Origin: JAWRCU01 sp033542235
GTDB lineage: Bacteria > Pseudomonadota > Alphaproteobacteria > Rhizobiales > Rhizobiaceae
DNA: 64,000 nucleotides
Direction: 5' to 3'
Assembly: GCF_033542235.1 (NCBI RefSeq)
Contig: NZ_JAWRCU010000002.1
Location: forward strand, 620,001 to 684,000
The notes under the pieces were generated by a model that worked only from the letters and a program-made list of their open reading frames with translations, searched no databases and was not told the origin of the DNA. Below are positions 43,983-52,896 of this stretch, in pieces; the first letter of the stretch is position 1; every line of letters begins with the position of its first letter. A program made the position numbers and the translations under genes.

Positions 43983-44180
43983 CAGGGCAGGGCGCCGCTG
44001 CGGCCACAAGTACCCGCAGATTCCGGGCAACAGCTTGCACCCCAAGCCGGTATCAACTATAGGTGGCGTATCGACAGAGGAATGTCCTCGATGGCCGGGA
44101 TCATAGTCATCGCGTAAGACGCGCCGCTCGGTCGGCTTCCCAGCCGGCCTCTTCCCTTCCACATTCCCCGGTCGATTCTC

Positions 44181-45359
44181 ATGGCATTTTTGGGAAATGG
44201 CGCGATCAATCGCGTCAATCTGCATTCAGGCATCCAGGCGCTCGCACAAGGCGCCGGCGGTATCTTCTTCATGGTGTTCCTGCTCCACGCAGGTGTGTCG
44301 GCGCCGGCGGCGCTGCTGGCCCAAGCCGCGATCGTGGCCGGGCGCTTCGTGCTCCGGCCGCTGCTGTTGCCCCTCGCCACGCGTTGGGGTCTACGGCCGC
44401 TTCTGATCACGGGTACATTGGGCATCGCGCTGCAGTACCCGCTGCTCGCCGAAGTGCAGGGGATCGACGGCGCGCTCTTTGCGCTCTGCATCGTCTCCGC
44501 GATCGGCGACATCTTCTACTGGCCCTCCTACCATGCCTACTTCGCGGCAATCGGTGACGCGGAGCACCGTGGGCACCAGATCAGCGCGCGCGAGGCGCTT
44601 GTCGCTGTGGTTGGCATCGTTGCTCCTCTGCTCGGCGCGTGGGCGCTGGTAACGCTCGGTCCGCGCTGGATGTTCGCCGGGGTCGGTCTCGTTCAGGCAG
44701 CGGCTGCCATTCCGCTGCTCGGCGTCGCCGATGTCACTGTCAAGCGGCTGGCGCCCGGTGCGCTCCGGGCAGCCTCGCTCGGCACGATTCTCATGGCCAT
44801 CGACGGCTGGTTCGATGGTTGCTTCATCTTCGTCTGGCAGATTGCGCTTTTCGTTTCGCTGGGGGAAAGCATGACCGCATATGGCGGCGCGATGGCGCTC
44901 GCAGGGCTCGTGGGCGCGGCCTGCAGCCTGCTGCTCGGGCGACATATCGATGCCGGGCATGGCCGCCGCGCAGTGGCTATCGCTGGCCTGGCGGCTGCGC
45001 TGCTGGTGCTGCTGCGCGCTGCAAGCCTTCACTTGCCCTGGCTCGCCGTCACGGCCAACGCGCTCGGTGCGCTGATGTTTCCGCTGCTCATCCCGGCGCT
45101 CGGGACCGCGACCTACAACATGGCTAAGTCCTCACCGTGTCCCTTCCGTTTCCAGATGGTGACGGAGGGCGGCTGGGACGTCGGCTGCTTCGGCGCTTGC
45201 CTGATTGCGGCAGCACTCTCCGCATCAGGTGTGCCGCTGGCGATCGGTATCCTGCTTGGTCTGCCGGGTATCGCTTTGGGGATGGCGCTGCTGTGGCGCC
45301 ACTACGGAACTCGCGGCGTTGGCGGAACCGTGGCCGTCGAGACGCTGCAAAACAGATAG
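44181..45359 (+). CDS. MFS transporter
   Basis: A 392-residue membrane protein with about eleven or twelve hydrophobic segments and MFS-like loops (LLLPLATRWGLRPLL, LLLGRHIDAGHGRRAVAIAG). The phrase DIFYWPSYHAYFAAIGDAEH in the middle helps to place it with small-molecule exporters of the YajR/bacterial drug type, but the substrate is unknown. The 198 bases before it hold no supported gene. It ends 27 bases before the DUF2842 gene on the other strand. Confidence 0.78.
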   Translation: MAFLGNGAINRVNLHSGIQALAQGAGGIFFMVFLLHAGVSAPAALLAQAAIVAGRFVLRPLLLPLATRWGLRPLLITGTLGIALQYPLLAEVQGIDGALFALCIVSAIGDIFYWPSYHAYFAAIGDAEHRGHQISAREALVAVVGIVAPLLGAWALVTLGPRWMFAGVGLVQAAAAIPLLGVADVTVKRLAPGALRAASLGTILMAIDGWFDGCFIFVWQIALFVSLGESMTAYGGAMALAGLVGAACSLLLGRHIDAGHGRRAVAIAGLAAALLVLLRAASLHLPWLAVTANALGALMFPLLIPALGTATYNMAKSSPCPFRFQMVTEGGWDVGCFGACLIAAALSASGVPLAIGILLGLPGIALGMALLWRHYGTRGVGGTVAVETLQNR

Positions 45360-45386
45360 CGCGGTCCTTGGCGCAAATGGAGCGGT

Positions 45387-45602
45387 TTAGTTGCGCGGCT
45401 TCGGCTCGCGTACCATCCATTTGATGAGGCCCATCGCCGGCAACACCCAGAGCAGGCCAGACACCAGGAAAAAGATGAGGTGGACGACTGGCCCGGATTC
45501 GGCAAGACGTGCGGCTGCGACCGTGGTCGCGGCCAGCGCGTAGACGATCACCAGTGCGACAAGCAGCACCGTGCCGATGAGCTTCTTCAGGCGGATAGGC
45601 AT
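45387..45602 (-). CDS. DUF2842 small membrane protein
   Basis: A 71-residue protein with two membrane helices (IGTVLLVALVIVYALAATTV and HLIFFLVSGLLWVLPAMGLI) and a short basic end, WMVREPKP, which is the family mark of DUF2842. In alphaproteobacteria such genes commonly lie beside heme A synthase, as here. The function is unknown; cytochrome oxidase assembly is a guess from context. Confidence 0.85.
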   Translation of the reverse strand: MPIRLKKLIGTVLLVALVIVYALAATTVAAARLAESGPVVHLIFFLVSGLLWVLPAMGLIKWMVREPKPRN

Positions 45603-45721
45603 GGGAACCCTTTAACATCAAAGGCGAGAAGCGCAAGCTTTGCCGGGCCCCGAGCGGCGCGACGGCATGTCGCCACGGCTGAAGCTTGCAAGCCGCATCA
45701 TGTTCGTTCACTGAGGCAGCC

Positions 45722-46810
45722 ATGACCGCAATTGCAGGAATTGAAACGCCTTTCGCCACGCGCGATCGCGAGGTGCGCAACCGCGCGCTGGTGCGCGGCT
45801 GGCTTTATGTCGTGCTCCTCGTGATGTTCACGCTCTTTCTGGTCGGCGGCGCGACACGGCTCACCGATTCCGGCGTGTCGATCACCGAATGGCAGCCGAT
45901 CCACGGCGTCATCCCGCCGCTGTCGGAAGCCGAATGGCAGGAGGAGTTCGTCAAGTACCAGCAGATCCCCCAGTACACGCAGCTCAACCAGGGCATGAGC
46001 CTTGAAGAGTTCAAGACGATCTTCTGGTGGGAATGGGTGCACCGTATCCTGGCGCGCAGCGTCGGCGTGATTTTCGCCTTGCCGCTGCTGTTCTTCTGGG
46101 CGACCGGGCGGATCGAGCGGCGGGTCTTGCCCAAGCTCGTCTGGCTTCTTTTGCTCGGCGGCCTGCAAGGCGCGGTTGGTTGGTGGATGGTGGCCTCGGG
46201 GCTAGTCGACCGGACCGACGTCAGCCAGTACAGGCTCGCGACCCACTTGCTGCTGGCCTGCCTGATCTTCACGGCAACCATGATCGTGGCGCGCGGGCTC
46301 GCCCCGCACAGCGAGGCTCCTGCACCCCGAACGACGCAACGTTTCGCAGGTATCCTCGTCGTGCTTATTCTCGTCCAGATCTATCTCGGTGCGTTGGTGG
46401 CCGGCCTTAATGCCGGTCTCTCCTACAACACCTGGCCGCTGATGGACGGACGAGTGATCCCCGGCGACCTCTTTGTACTCGGCTGGCGCAGTCTGTTCGA
46501 AACCCCGAAGACGGTGCAGTTCATTCACCGCTGCGGTGCTTACGTCGTCTTCGCCGCCGCGCTTTGGCACATGATAGTGACGCTCCGCCGCGAACCGGGG
46601 ACCACGCATGCCCGTCGGGCCGTTGTGCTCTTCCTGCTCGTCTCGTTGCAGGCGGTAATCGGTATCACGACCTTGATGATGCAGGTGCCGCTGCATCTGG
46701 CGCTTACACACCAGGCGGTCGCCTTGATCTTGCTCGGCTTCGCCGCCGCGCACTGGCGCGGCACCCAGGGCAGCTATCCCTTGGAAACCGAGGTCTCGGT
46801 CAAGAGCTGA
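45722..46810 (+). CDS. ctaA: Heme A synthase (CtaA/COX15)
   Basis: A 362-residue inner-membrane protein with eight helices. It has the family sequence VGGATRLTDSGVSITEWQPI near the N terminus, the heme-binding His in WWEWVHRILARSVG, RLATHLLLA, and FIHRCGAYVVF, and a late HLALTHQAVALILLG. It oxidises the heme O methyl group to give heme A for aa3 oxidases. Length and motif order fit the type 2 alphaproteobacterial form. ATG 45722 is chosen since the protein aligns from MTAI; upstream codons are not conserved. It overlaps the convergent kinase gene by eleven bases. Confidence 0.95.
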   Translation: MTAIAGIETPFATRDREVRNRALVRGWLYVVLLVMFTLFLVGGATRLTDSGVSITEWQPIHGVIPPLSEAEWQEEFVKYQQIPQYTQLNQGMSLEEFKTIFWWEWVHRILARSVGVIFALPLLFFWATGRIERRVLPKLVWLLLLGGLQGAVGWWMVASGLVDRTDVSQYRLATHLLLACLIFTATMIVARGLAPHSEAPAPRTTQRFAGILVVLILVQIYLGALVAGLNAGLSYNTWPLMDGRVIPGDLFVLGWRSLFETPKTVQFIHRCGAYVVFAAALWHMIVTLRREPGTTHARRAVVLFLLVSLQAVIGITTLMMQVPLHLALTHQAVALILLGFAAAHWRGTQGSYPLETEVSVKS

Positions 46811-47639
46811 AGCGCACCGCGCGGATGGCAGCAGCTACCGCCAGTTCGCGGGCTTCGTCCTTTCGATTGCCATCCTCTCCATGCCATGCCGCCGAGAGGC
46901 AGCCATAGGCGATCGCATGATCGAGAATGATGCGAACGTCCTGTCCGAGCGTGCCGGCAAGGACAGCAGCCATGGAGGCGATCCGTTCGGGAGCGAGGCA
47001 AAGGTCGTCGCGCTCGAGCGGGTTATAGAAGAGATTGGCCGCATCGAAGCCCGGATCGCCAATCACCCCTTTCGGATCGATCGCCAGCCATCCGCGCGGC
47101 CCGTGCAGGATGTTCTCGTGGTGAACGTCACCGTGTAGCGGGCGCACATCATGTGGATCAGCCAAAAGCCTTTGGGCGATCTCGGCGGCTTCGACATAGA
47201 GGCTGTCCTCACCTGCATTGCGATCGGCCTGGGCCTTCCTGAAGAGGCTCCGGAAGCGCTCGGCGAGCGCCTGAAGGTCAGGCGGGGGAGGGTATTGCGA
47301 TGGCGAGTGAAGCCTGGCGATCACCTCTGCCGCAATCTCGGTCGCAGCCGCGTCGCCGTGCTCGTTGAGATCGTCGACGAGCATCCGCTCGCCGGCATAT
47401 TCGAGCAGCATCTGCTGGCCTTCGACGTCGAGGAGCCTGACCATTCCTTCGCCTCGGCGCCATTTGAGCAAATGCGCGCCGCGCAATTCGTCCTCCACGT
47501 CGTCGAAGGGCTTCAGGCTCTTGACGATGCCGATGTCACCATCGCCGAGCCGCACCTTCCAGATGCGACTTGAGAAAGTCTCCGCAATCAGGGTGGGATC
47601 GCTGACGTTCCAGCGATCCGGAAAGAGCGGCTGATCCAT
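46800..47639 (-). CDS. APH(6)/hydroxyurea-phosphotransferase-like kinase
   Basis: A 279-residue small-molecule kinase. Catalytic HGDVHHENIL near residue 170, metal site AIDPKGVIGDPGFDAANLF, and the N-terminal WNVSDPTLIAETFSSRIWKV fit the streptomycin 6-kinase/hydroxyurea phosphotransferase family. It could inactivate an antibiotic, but chromosomal copies often have other, unknown substrates. It lies one base after argC on the same strand, so the two may share a transcript. The 11-base overlap with ctaA is tail to tail. Confidence 0.82.
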   Translation of the reverse strand: MDQPLFPDRWNVSDPTLIAETFSSRIWKVRLGDGDIGIVKSLKPFDDVEDELRGAHLLKWRRGEGMVRLLDVEGQQMLLEYAGERMLVDDLNEHGDAAATEIAAEVIARLHSPSQYPPPPDLQALAERFRSLFRKAQADRNAGEDSLYVEAAEIAQRLLADPHDVRPLHGDVHHENILHGPRGWLAIDPKGVIGDPGFDAANLFYNPLERDDLCLAPERIASMAAVLAGTLGQDVRIILDHAIAYGCLSAAWHGEDGNRKDEARELAVAAAIRAVRFSS

Positions 47640-48572
47640 TCAGCCCGGTAGGCCGAGCATCAGGTCGAGGTTCTGCACGGCCGCGCCGGATGCGCCCTTG
47701 CCGAGATTGTCGTAGACGGCGACGAGCAGAGCCTGGGCGCGCTTGTCGTTCGCAAAGACATGGAGCCTCATGCGGTTGGTGTCGTTGTAGCTTTCCGGGT
47801 CGAGCGCGGGAGTGCGCTCGACGGGCTCGAATGGCGCGACCTCGACGGCGCTGTCCTTGATACCTGCATAGTGGTCGGCGATTGCGGCATGCAGCTCGGC
47901 CCCGGTAGGTACGCGCTCCAGCTCGCCGAGCTGCAGCGGCACCATGGTCACCATGCCCTGCGCGAAATTGCCGACGACCGGCTGCATCAGCGGGTCGCGG
48001 GCGAGCCCTGCATATTTCTTCAGTTCAGGCACATGCTTGTGCTGGAAGGTGAGTCCATACGGCAGGAACTCGGGCGCATCCTCACCCTGGCTGACATAGG
48101 TGTCGATCATCGAGCGGCCGCCGCCGGTGTAGCCCGAGATGCCGTTCATGGTGACCGGGAAATCGGGCGGAAGCAGCCCGGCCGTGACCAGCGGGCGCAA
48201 CGTGGCGATCGGACCTTGCGGCCAGCAGCCGGGATTGGCGACGCGCCTGGCGGAGGCGATCGCCTTGCCCTGATCCCTGTCCATCTCGGCGAAGCCATAG
48301 ACCCAGCCGTCGGCGACGCGATGCGCGGTTGAGGCGTCGATCACGCGGGTGTTGTCATTGGCGATCAGCGACACGCTCTCGTTGGCTGCATCGTCCGGCA
48401 GGCAAAGGATTGCGACGTCCGCGGCGTTGAGGAACTCGGCGCGCGCGGCCGCTTCCTTGCGGCGCTCGGCCGGCACCGAGATGATCTCGATGTCGTCGCG
48501 TCCCGCCAGCCGGGTCCGAATCTGCAGGCCGGTCGTGCCATGCTCGCCATCGATGAAGATTTTCGGTTTCAT
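47640..48572 (-). CDS. argC: N-acetyl-gamma-glutamyl-phosphate reductase
   Basis: A 310-residue short-type ArgC (class 2), which reduces N-acetylglutamyl phosphate to the semialdehyde in arginine synthesis. NADP motif KIFIDGEHGTTGLQI, active-site Cys in NPGCWPQG, and NGISGYTGGGRSMID all match. ATG 48572 is chosen because the family begins at KPKIFIDG; the codons up to 48587 add only five residues. It precedes the kinase gene on the minus strand. A REP-like element lies just upstream. Confidence 0.93.
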   Translation of the reverse strand: MKPKIFIDGEHGTTGLQIRTRLAGRDDIEIISVPAERRKEAAARAEFLNAADVAILCLPDDAANESVSLIANDNTRVIDASTAHRVADGWVYGFAEMDRDQGKAIASARRVANPGCWPQGPIATLRPLVTAGLLPPDFPVTMNGISGYTGGGRSMIDTYVSQGEDAPEFLPYGLTFQHKHVPELKKYAGLARDPLMQPVVGNFAQGMVTMVPLQLGELERVPTGAELHAAIADHYAGIKDSAVEVAPFEPVERTPALDPESYNDTNRMRLHVFANDKRAQALLVAVYDNLGKGASGAAVQNLDLMLGLPG

Positions 48573-48613
48573 GCCAATCCTGTGCATTCCAGTCGAAAGT
48601 CCATATGCTGGCT

Positions 48614-48696
48614 CTGGGGACAGTTTACCTTTTTTCCGTGGATAGGCTGCGGCTGTTGTCAGCTTGTCGCTGTAGGAAAAAGTAAACTGTCCCCAG
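48614..48696. repeat. REP/REPIN-like inverted repeat element
   Basis: CTGGGGACAGTTTACC with a T-run at 48614-48637 and its inverted partner, an A-run then GTAAACTGTCCCCAG, at 48675-48696, differ by one base. The 83-base element is short, non-coding and of the type seen with REP-associated tyrosine transposases, although none is in the window. It sits between argC and the agmatinase gene. Confidence 0.7.
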
Positions 48697-48710
48697 CTCC
48701 CTTCTAAGTC

Positions 48711-49658
48711 TCAAGCCCGCGCCTTTTTCTCCGCGAGCAGGCCAAGATAGTACATCGCCACCGTCGAGCCCGCGATTGCCGTGATATCGGCATGATCATA
48801 GGGCGGTGCAACCTCCACCACATCGGCGCCGACAATATCGACCTTGGTGAGCTGCCTCAGCACCGACAGTATCCTGGCGGTGCTCGGGCCTCCGGCGACC
48901 GGCGTGCCTGTGCCCGGCGCGAAGGCCGGATCGAGGCAGTCGATGTCGAACGTGACATAGGTCTTGCGGCCGTCGGTGCGCTCGGTGATCGCATAGGCGA
49001 TATCGGAGGCGCGCATTTCCTCGATCTCGTGGCCGTACAAGATCTTGATGCCGAAATCCTCCGGCGCATGCGTTCTGATACCGATCTGGATGGAGCGGTC
49101 AGGGTCGATGATGCCCGCGCGCACCGCGCGCGCCACGAAGGAGCCGTGGTCGATGCGCTTGTCGCTGTCGAACCAGGTGTCCTGATGCGCGTCGAACTGC
49201 ACGAGAGCCAGTGGCCCGTGAACGGCCGCATGCGCTTTTAAGAGAGGCCAGGTGACGTAATGATCGCCGCCGAGCGAGAGCAGGAACGCCCCCGATTTGA
49301 GCAGCTTCGTCGCCTCGCGTTCGATCGTGGCCGGCGTCGCCTGATGATTGCCGTAATCGAGCCGGCAATCGCCGTAATCGACCACTGCGAGCTCGGCGAA
49401 AAGGTCGCGATTGAAAGGGTATTGGGGGTCGTTGTCGAAGATGACGGAAGCACGGCGGATCGCCTGCGGACCGAACCGGGATCCCGGCCGGTTCGATACG
49501 GCCGCATCGAAGGGAATGCCCCAGACCACCGCGTCCGCGCCCTTGACGTTCTTCGTGTATTTGCGGCGCATGAAGGAAAGTGCGCCCGCATAGGTCGGGT
49601 CGCTGGCGCGGCCAAGCATCCTGGTCGCGGTAAAGGAATGATCGATCGTCGCCGGCAT
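48711..49658 (-). CDS. speB: Agmatinase (ureohydrolase)
   Basis: A 315-residue manganese ureohydrolase. Metal motifs LSLGGDHYVTWP, FDAHQDTWF and TFDIDCLDPAFAPGTGTPV are all present. It hydrolyses agmatine to putrescine and urea; a guanidino-acid substrate of the same family is possible. The REP-like element follows its stop codon, so it is probably transcribed separately from argC. Confidence 0.88.
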   Translation of the reverse strand: MPATIDHSFTATRMLGRASDPTYAGALSFMRRKYTKNVKGADAVVWGIPFDAAVSNRPGSRFGPQAIRRASVIFDNDPQYPFNRDLFAELAVVDYGDCRLDYGNHQATPATIEREATKLLKSGAFLLSLGGDHYVTWPLLKAHAAVHGPLALVQFDAHQDTWFDSDKRIDHGSFVARAVRAGIIDPDRSIQIGIRTHAPEDFGIKILYGHEIEEMRASDIAYAITERTDGRKTYVTFDIDCLDPAFAPGTGTPVAGGPSTARILSVLRQLTKVDIVGADVVEVAPPYDHADITAIAGSTVAMYYLGLLAEKKARA

Positions 49659-49793
49659 CTGACACCCACTCTCGTTTCAGGGCCCTTATTCGATATTCTT
49701 CCTGGAATTGCGACCCCTTTCCTCCTTGCTTTTCATCCCCCAGTGAGCCGCGCTTCGGTTGCGCCGGGACAGTCGCGCCAAAACCTCGTCCCC

Positions 49794-49822
49794 AAATGAA
49801 AAGGCCGCCCGGAGGCGGCCTT
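49794..49822 (-). terminator. Rho-independent terminator after rpsI
   Basis: On the minus strand GGCCGCC, loop TCCG, GGCGGCC, then TTTTCATTT. It is 28 bases beyond the rpsI stop codon and should end the rplM-rpsI transcript. Confidence 0.85.
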
Positions 49823-49849
49823 CCCAAAGACAATCCGATCCAGACGCGC

Positions 49850-50323
49850 TTAGCGCTTCGAGAACTGGAAGGAACGGCGGGCCTTCGCCTTGCCGTACTT
49901 CTTGCGCTCGACCGTGCGGCTGTCGCGGGTGAGGAAGCCGCCCTTCTTGAGCACCGAGCGCAGGCCCGGCTCATAATAGGTGAGCGCCTTGGAGATGCCG
50001 TGGCGCACTGCGCCTGCCTGGCCGGAGAGGCCGCCGCCGGTCACCGTCGCGATGATGTCGAACTGACCGTCGCGGTTGGCAGCGACGATCGGCTGCTTGA
50101 GGATCATCTGCAGCACCGGCCGTGCAAAATAGGCCACGAATTCCTTGTCGTTGACGGTGATCTTGCCGGAGCCGGGCTTCACCCAGACGCGGGCAATGGC
50201 GTCCTTGCGCTTGCCGGTTGCGTAGGCGCGACCATGCTTGTCGAGCTTCTGCTCATGCACAGGCGCAGCCGCTTCGGGCTTGGCGACGGTGCCGAGATCG
50301 GCGAGGGAGGAGAGATCGGCCAT
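49850..50323 (-). CDS. rpsI: 30S ribosomal protein S9
   Basis: A 157-residue S9 with the long alphaproteobacterial N terminus. Marks: YATGKRKDAIARVWVKPGSG, then TVTGGGLSGQAGAVRHGISK, SRTVERKKYGKAKARR and the end SFQFSKR, whose Lys-Arg tail reaches the ribosomal P site. It starts one base after the rplM stop (TAAtATG), the classical pairing. The terminator lies after it. Confidence 0.97.
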   Translation of the reverse strand: MADLSSLADLGTVAKPEAAAPVHEQKLDKHGRAYATGKRKDAIARVWVKPGSGKITVNDKEFVAYFARPVLQMILKQPIVAANRDGQFDIIATVTGGGLSGQAGAVRHGISKALTYYEPGLRSVLKKGGFLTRDSRTVERKKYGKAKARRSFQFSKR

Positions 50324-50324
50324 A

Positions 50325-50789
50325 TTACGAAGCCCTCTTGTTCTTGGCATTCAGCGCCCCGACGTCGAGCGTCTCGGGCTGCTGGGCGGTGTGCGGATGT
50401 TCAGCGCCTGCATAGACGCGGAGATTCTTCATCTGGCGACGGCCGAGCGGCCCGCGCGGGATCATGCGCTCTACGGCCTTTTCGACCACGCGCTCAGGAA
50501 AGCGGCCCTCGAGCAGCTGGCGAGCGGTGCGCTCTTTCACGCCGCCGGCATAGCCGGTGTGCCAGTAATAGACCTTGTCGGTATACTTCTTGCCGGTCAG
50601 GACGACCTTGTCGGCATTGATGACGATGACATTGTCGCCGTCATCGACATGCGGGGTAAAGGTCGGCTTGTGCTTGCCGCGCAGACGGTTGGCGACGATG
50701 GTGGCGAGACGGCCGACGACGAGACCCTCGGCGTCGATCAGCACCCACTTCTTCGTCACCTCCGCAGGCTTCTGCGAGAAGGTTTTCAT
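50325..50789 (-). CDS. rplM: 50S ribosomal protein L13
   Basis: A 154-residue L13, including KKWVLIDAEGLVVGRLATIV, GDNVIVINADKVVLTGKK, YYWHTGYAGGVKERTARQLL and GPLGRRQMKNLRVYAGAEHP. ATG 50789 is chosen because the family begins with MKTFSQKP; the longer frame enters the leader region. It forms an operon with rpsI. A hairpin with T-run lies in its leader. Confidence 0.97.
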   Translation of the reverse strand: MKTFSQKPAEVTKKWVLIDAEGLVVGRLATIVANRLRGKHKPTFTPHVDDGDNVIVINADKVVLTGKKYTDKVYYWHTGYAGGVKERTARQLLEGRFPERVVEKAVERMIPRGPLGRRQMKNLRVYAGAEHPHTAQQPETLDVGALNAKNKRAS

Positions 50790-50881
50790 GGAACAGTTCT
50801 CTCGGTTGGACCATCCAGTCCCAATTGGAACAGGAAGGCGTTTCTTGTTGCTTGGATTTGAGGGTGGCCGGGCCACCCGCC

Positions 50882-50917
50882 AAAAAAATGAAACGGCGGC
50901 CGTTGCGGGCCGCTGTT
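50882..50917 (-). terminator. Hairpin with T-run between the thioesterase gene and rplM
   Basis: On the minus strand AACAGCGGCC and GGCCGCCGTT pair with one mismatch, followed by TCATTTTTTT. It should end the thioesterase transcript; being about 100 bases before rplM it might also act as a leader attenuator. Confidence 0.65.
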
Positions 50918-51018
50918 CCGGCGGGGCTTATAGGAGAGGAGCGGATCGACGTCAAGCGCTGCTGTGCGGCAATGCTACGAGAATGCGTAGGAAAAACAAT
51001 CGAGTAGCGCCAGCGGTA

Positions 51019-51498
51019 TCATTTTACCGCATTTCTGGCACGCCTTGGCGGTATCGAATACGTTCCGACAGCATGGGCGACAGTCTCTCCGCCGGGACCG
51101 GCAACCATGTCGACGTCGAACACCATCAGGCTTTTCCCGAGCTTCAGGATGCGGCAATGGCCGTCGATCGGCCCGGCCTCGGTCTTGCGCATGAAGTTGA
51201 TCGACAGGTTGGTCGTGACCGACAACGCGTCCGGTCCGGCATGCGAGAGAACACAGACGTACCCGCCTATGTCGGCGAGCATGAAGAGCGCTGCGCCGGA
51301 TACCGTGCCGCCGGGTCTTAGATGACGCTCCGTGGCGTTCAATCGGACCGTGCAGCCGCCCGGGAAGACCTCGATGGTCTGATAGGCCGCCGCATCATGC
51401 TGCGCGTCATGGTGGTTGAGTTGCGGAAAAGCCTCCGCCAGGAATACGTCCACTTCGGCGGCGTTGAGCTGAGGTTTCAGATTCGCATGAGGCGGCAT
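51019..51498 (-). CDS. PaaI-type hotdog thioesterase
   Basis: A 159-residue hotdog protein. Marks: RHLRPGGTVSGAALFMLADI (the family motif HxGG-type loop with an Asp in the helix) and LSVTTNLSINFMRKTEAGPI. It hydrolyses acyl-CoA thioesters. ATG 51498 (MPPHANLK) is chosen. It is divergent from the enoyl-CoA hydratase-like gene, which fits a shared role in acyl-CoA turnover. Confidence 0.85.
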   Translation of the reverse strand: MPPHANLKPQLNAAEVDVFLAEAFPQLNHHDAQHDAAAYQTIEVFPGGCTVRLNATERHLRPGGTVSGAALFMLADIGGYVCVLSHAGPDALSVTTNLSINFMRKTEAGPIDGHCRILKLGKSLMVFDVDMVAGPGGETVAHAVGTYSIPPRRARNAVK

Positions 51499-51646
51499 CG
51501 CCGAGATCCCAATTTGCGCGGCCAAGACAGGACCGACTCAACTAGAACGTACATTGACGGCAACTTCTTCAATAGCGTGTGATTGGACCTTTCGTTGTCC
51601 GAATCGAGAGCCTATTCAGAACTGGCTTCGAACGAGGAGGTTCGTC

Positions 51647-52468
51647 TTGGCAGAAATCGTTGCAATCAAGCGCGCGGCAGCGGCGGGACCGGTGACAGTC
51701 TCGCGCGAGCAGTCGGCGCTGATCATGACCTTGTCCAATCCGCCGGCCAACGCGCTCTCCCTTGCCGTGATCGGCGAGCTCCACAACGCGATTGACACAG
51801 CCCGCAACGACAAATCGGTACGCGCCGTGGTCCTCGCAGCCGCCGGCAAGGTCTTCTCGGCGGGCCATGATCTCAAGGAGATGACGGCACATCGAAGTGA
51901 CCCGGACCGGGGCAGGGCATTCTTCAAGGAGACGATGGATCGCTGCGCGGCGTTGATGCAGGCGATCGTCACTTATCCGAAGCCGGTGATCGCCGAGGTG
52001 GACGGGGTGGCGACAGCCGCCGGCTGCCAGCTCGTCGCCTCCTGCGACCTCGCTTTCGCCAGCGAGCACGCCACCTTTGCGACGCCGGGCGTCAATATCG
52101 GCCTGTTCTGCTCGACGCCGATGGTCGCGCTGTCGCGCAACGTCTCCCGCAAACAGGCAATGGAGATGCTGCTCACGGGCAACGCCATCGACGCCAAGAC
52201 GGCGCGCGACTTCGGGCTGATCAACCAGGCGGTACCGCGCGACTACCTGCACAAGGTGGTCATGAAATATGTCGAGACTGTCGCCGCCAAATCGCCGCTG
52301 ACGCTCAGGATCGGCAAGGAAGCCTTCTACCGACAGGCGGAGATGAGCCTCGCCGACGCCTATCGTTACACCAGTGAGGTGATGCTCGAGAACATGCTGG
52401 CGCGGGACGCCGAAGAGGGGATCGGTGCCTTCATCGAGAAGCGCGATCCGAAGTGGTCGGGGGAATAG
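51647..52468 (+). CDS. Enoyl-CoA hydratase/isomerase family protein
   Basis: A 273-residue crotonase-fold protein. Marks: SNPPANALSLAVIGEL, the oxyanion-hole FSAGHDLKEM, and VDGVATAAGCQLVASCDLAF, then TPGVNIGLFCSTPMVALSRN. The second catalytic acid of true hydratases is not evident, as in the ECHDC3-like group. TTG 51647 is chosen because GAGGAGG lies seven bases upstream. The VOC gene follows after two bases. Confidence 0.85.
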   Translation: MAEIVAIKRAAAAGPVTVSREQSALIMTLSNPPANALSLAVIGELHNAIDTARNDKSVRAVVLAAAGKVFSAGHDLKEMTAHRSDPDRGRAFFKETMDRCAALMQAIVTYPKPVIAEVDGVATAAGCQLVASCDLAFASEHATFATPGVNIGLFCSTPMVALSRNVSRKQAMEMLLTGNAIDAKTARDFGLINQAVPRDYLHKVVMKYVETVAAKSPLTLRIGKEAFYRQAEMSLADAYRYTSEVMLENMLARDAEEGIGAFIEKRDPKWSGE

Positions 52469-52470
52469 GA

Positions 52471-52896
52471 ATGGAGCAGCGCGTCTCGATCATCACGCTT
52501 GGGGTCAAGGATCTCGACCGTGCCGTCGCCTTCTACGAGGCGATGGGGCTCACCCGTAACCAGGCGATCACTGAAGGCGTCGCTTTCTTCCAGATGGGCG
52601 GGGTGATCCTCGGGCTCTGGCCGCGCGCGGAACTCGCGAAGGACGCCGGCCTCGTCGATGACGGTCCGGGTTTCCAAGGCATAGCGCTAGCCTACAACAC
52701 GCGCTCCGAAAGAGAGGTCGACGAGGTGCTCGCAGCGGCCGAGAAGGCCGGCGGCAGGATCGTGCGGGCTGCGCATCTGGCCTTCTTCGGCGGACGGCAG
52801 GGCTATTTGCCGATACGGAGGGCAATCTCTGGGAGGTCGCGCACAATGCTTCCTTCCCCATCGATGACGAAGGCCGCATCTTTCTGCCGCACATGA
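52471..52896 (+). CDS. VOC-family (glyoxalase-like) protein, frameshifted near the C terminus
   Basis: The first 112 or so residues are a good VOC protein (SIITLGVKDLDRAVAFYEAM, QMGGVILGLWPRAELAKDAG). At about 52807 the reading frame breaks: the expected end (FADTEGNLWEVAHNASFPID) is found in another frame from 52809 onward, consistent with loss of one base. The annotated product therefore has a 29-residue foreign tail and probably misfolds or loses a metal ligand. No stop occurs in the restored frame before the next gene, so restoration would fuse it to the CoA-binding protein. The cause may be a sequencing error or a real mutation. Confidence 0.7.
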   Translation: MEQRVSIITLGVKDLDRAVAFYEAMGLTRNQAITEGVAFFQMGGVILGLWPRAELAKDAGLVDDGPGFQGIALAYNTRSEREVDEVLAAAEKAGGRIVRAAHLAFFGGRQGYLPIRRAISGRSRTMLPSPSMTKAASFCRT

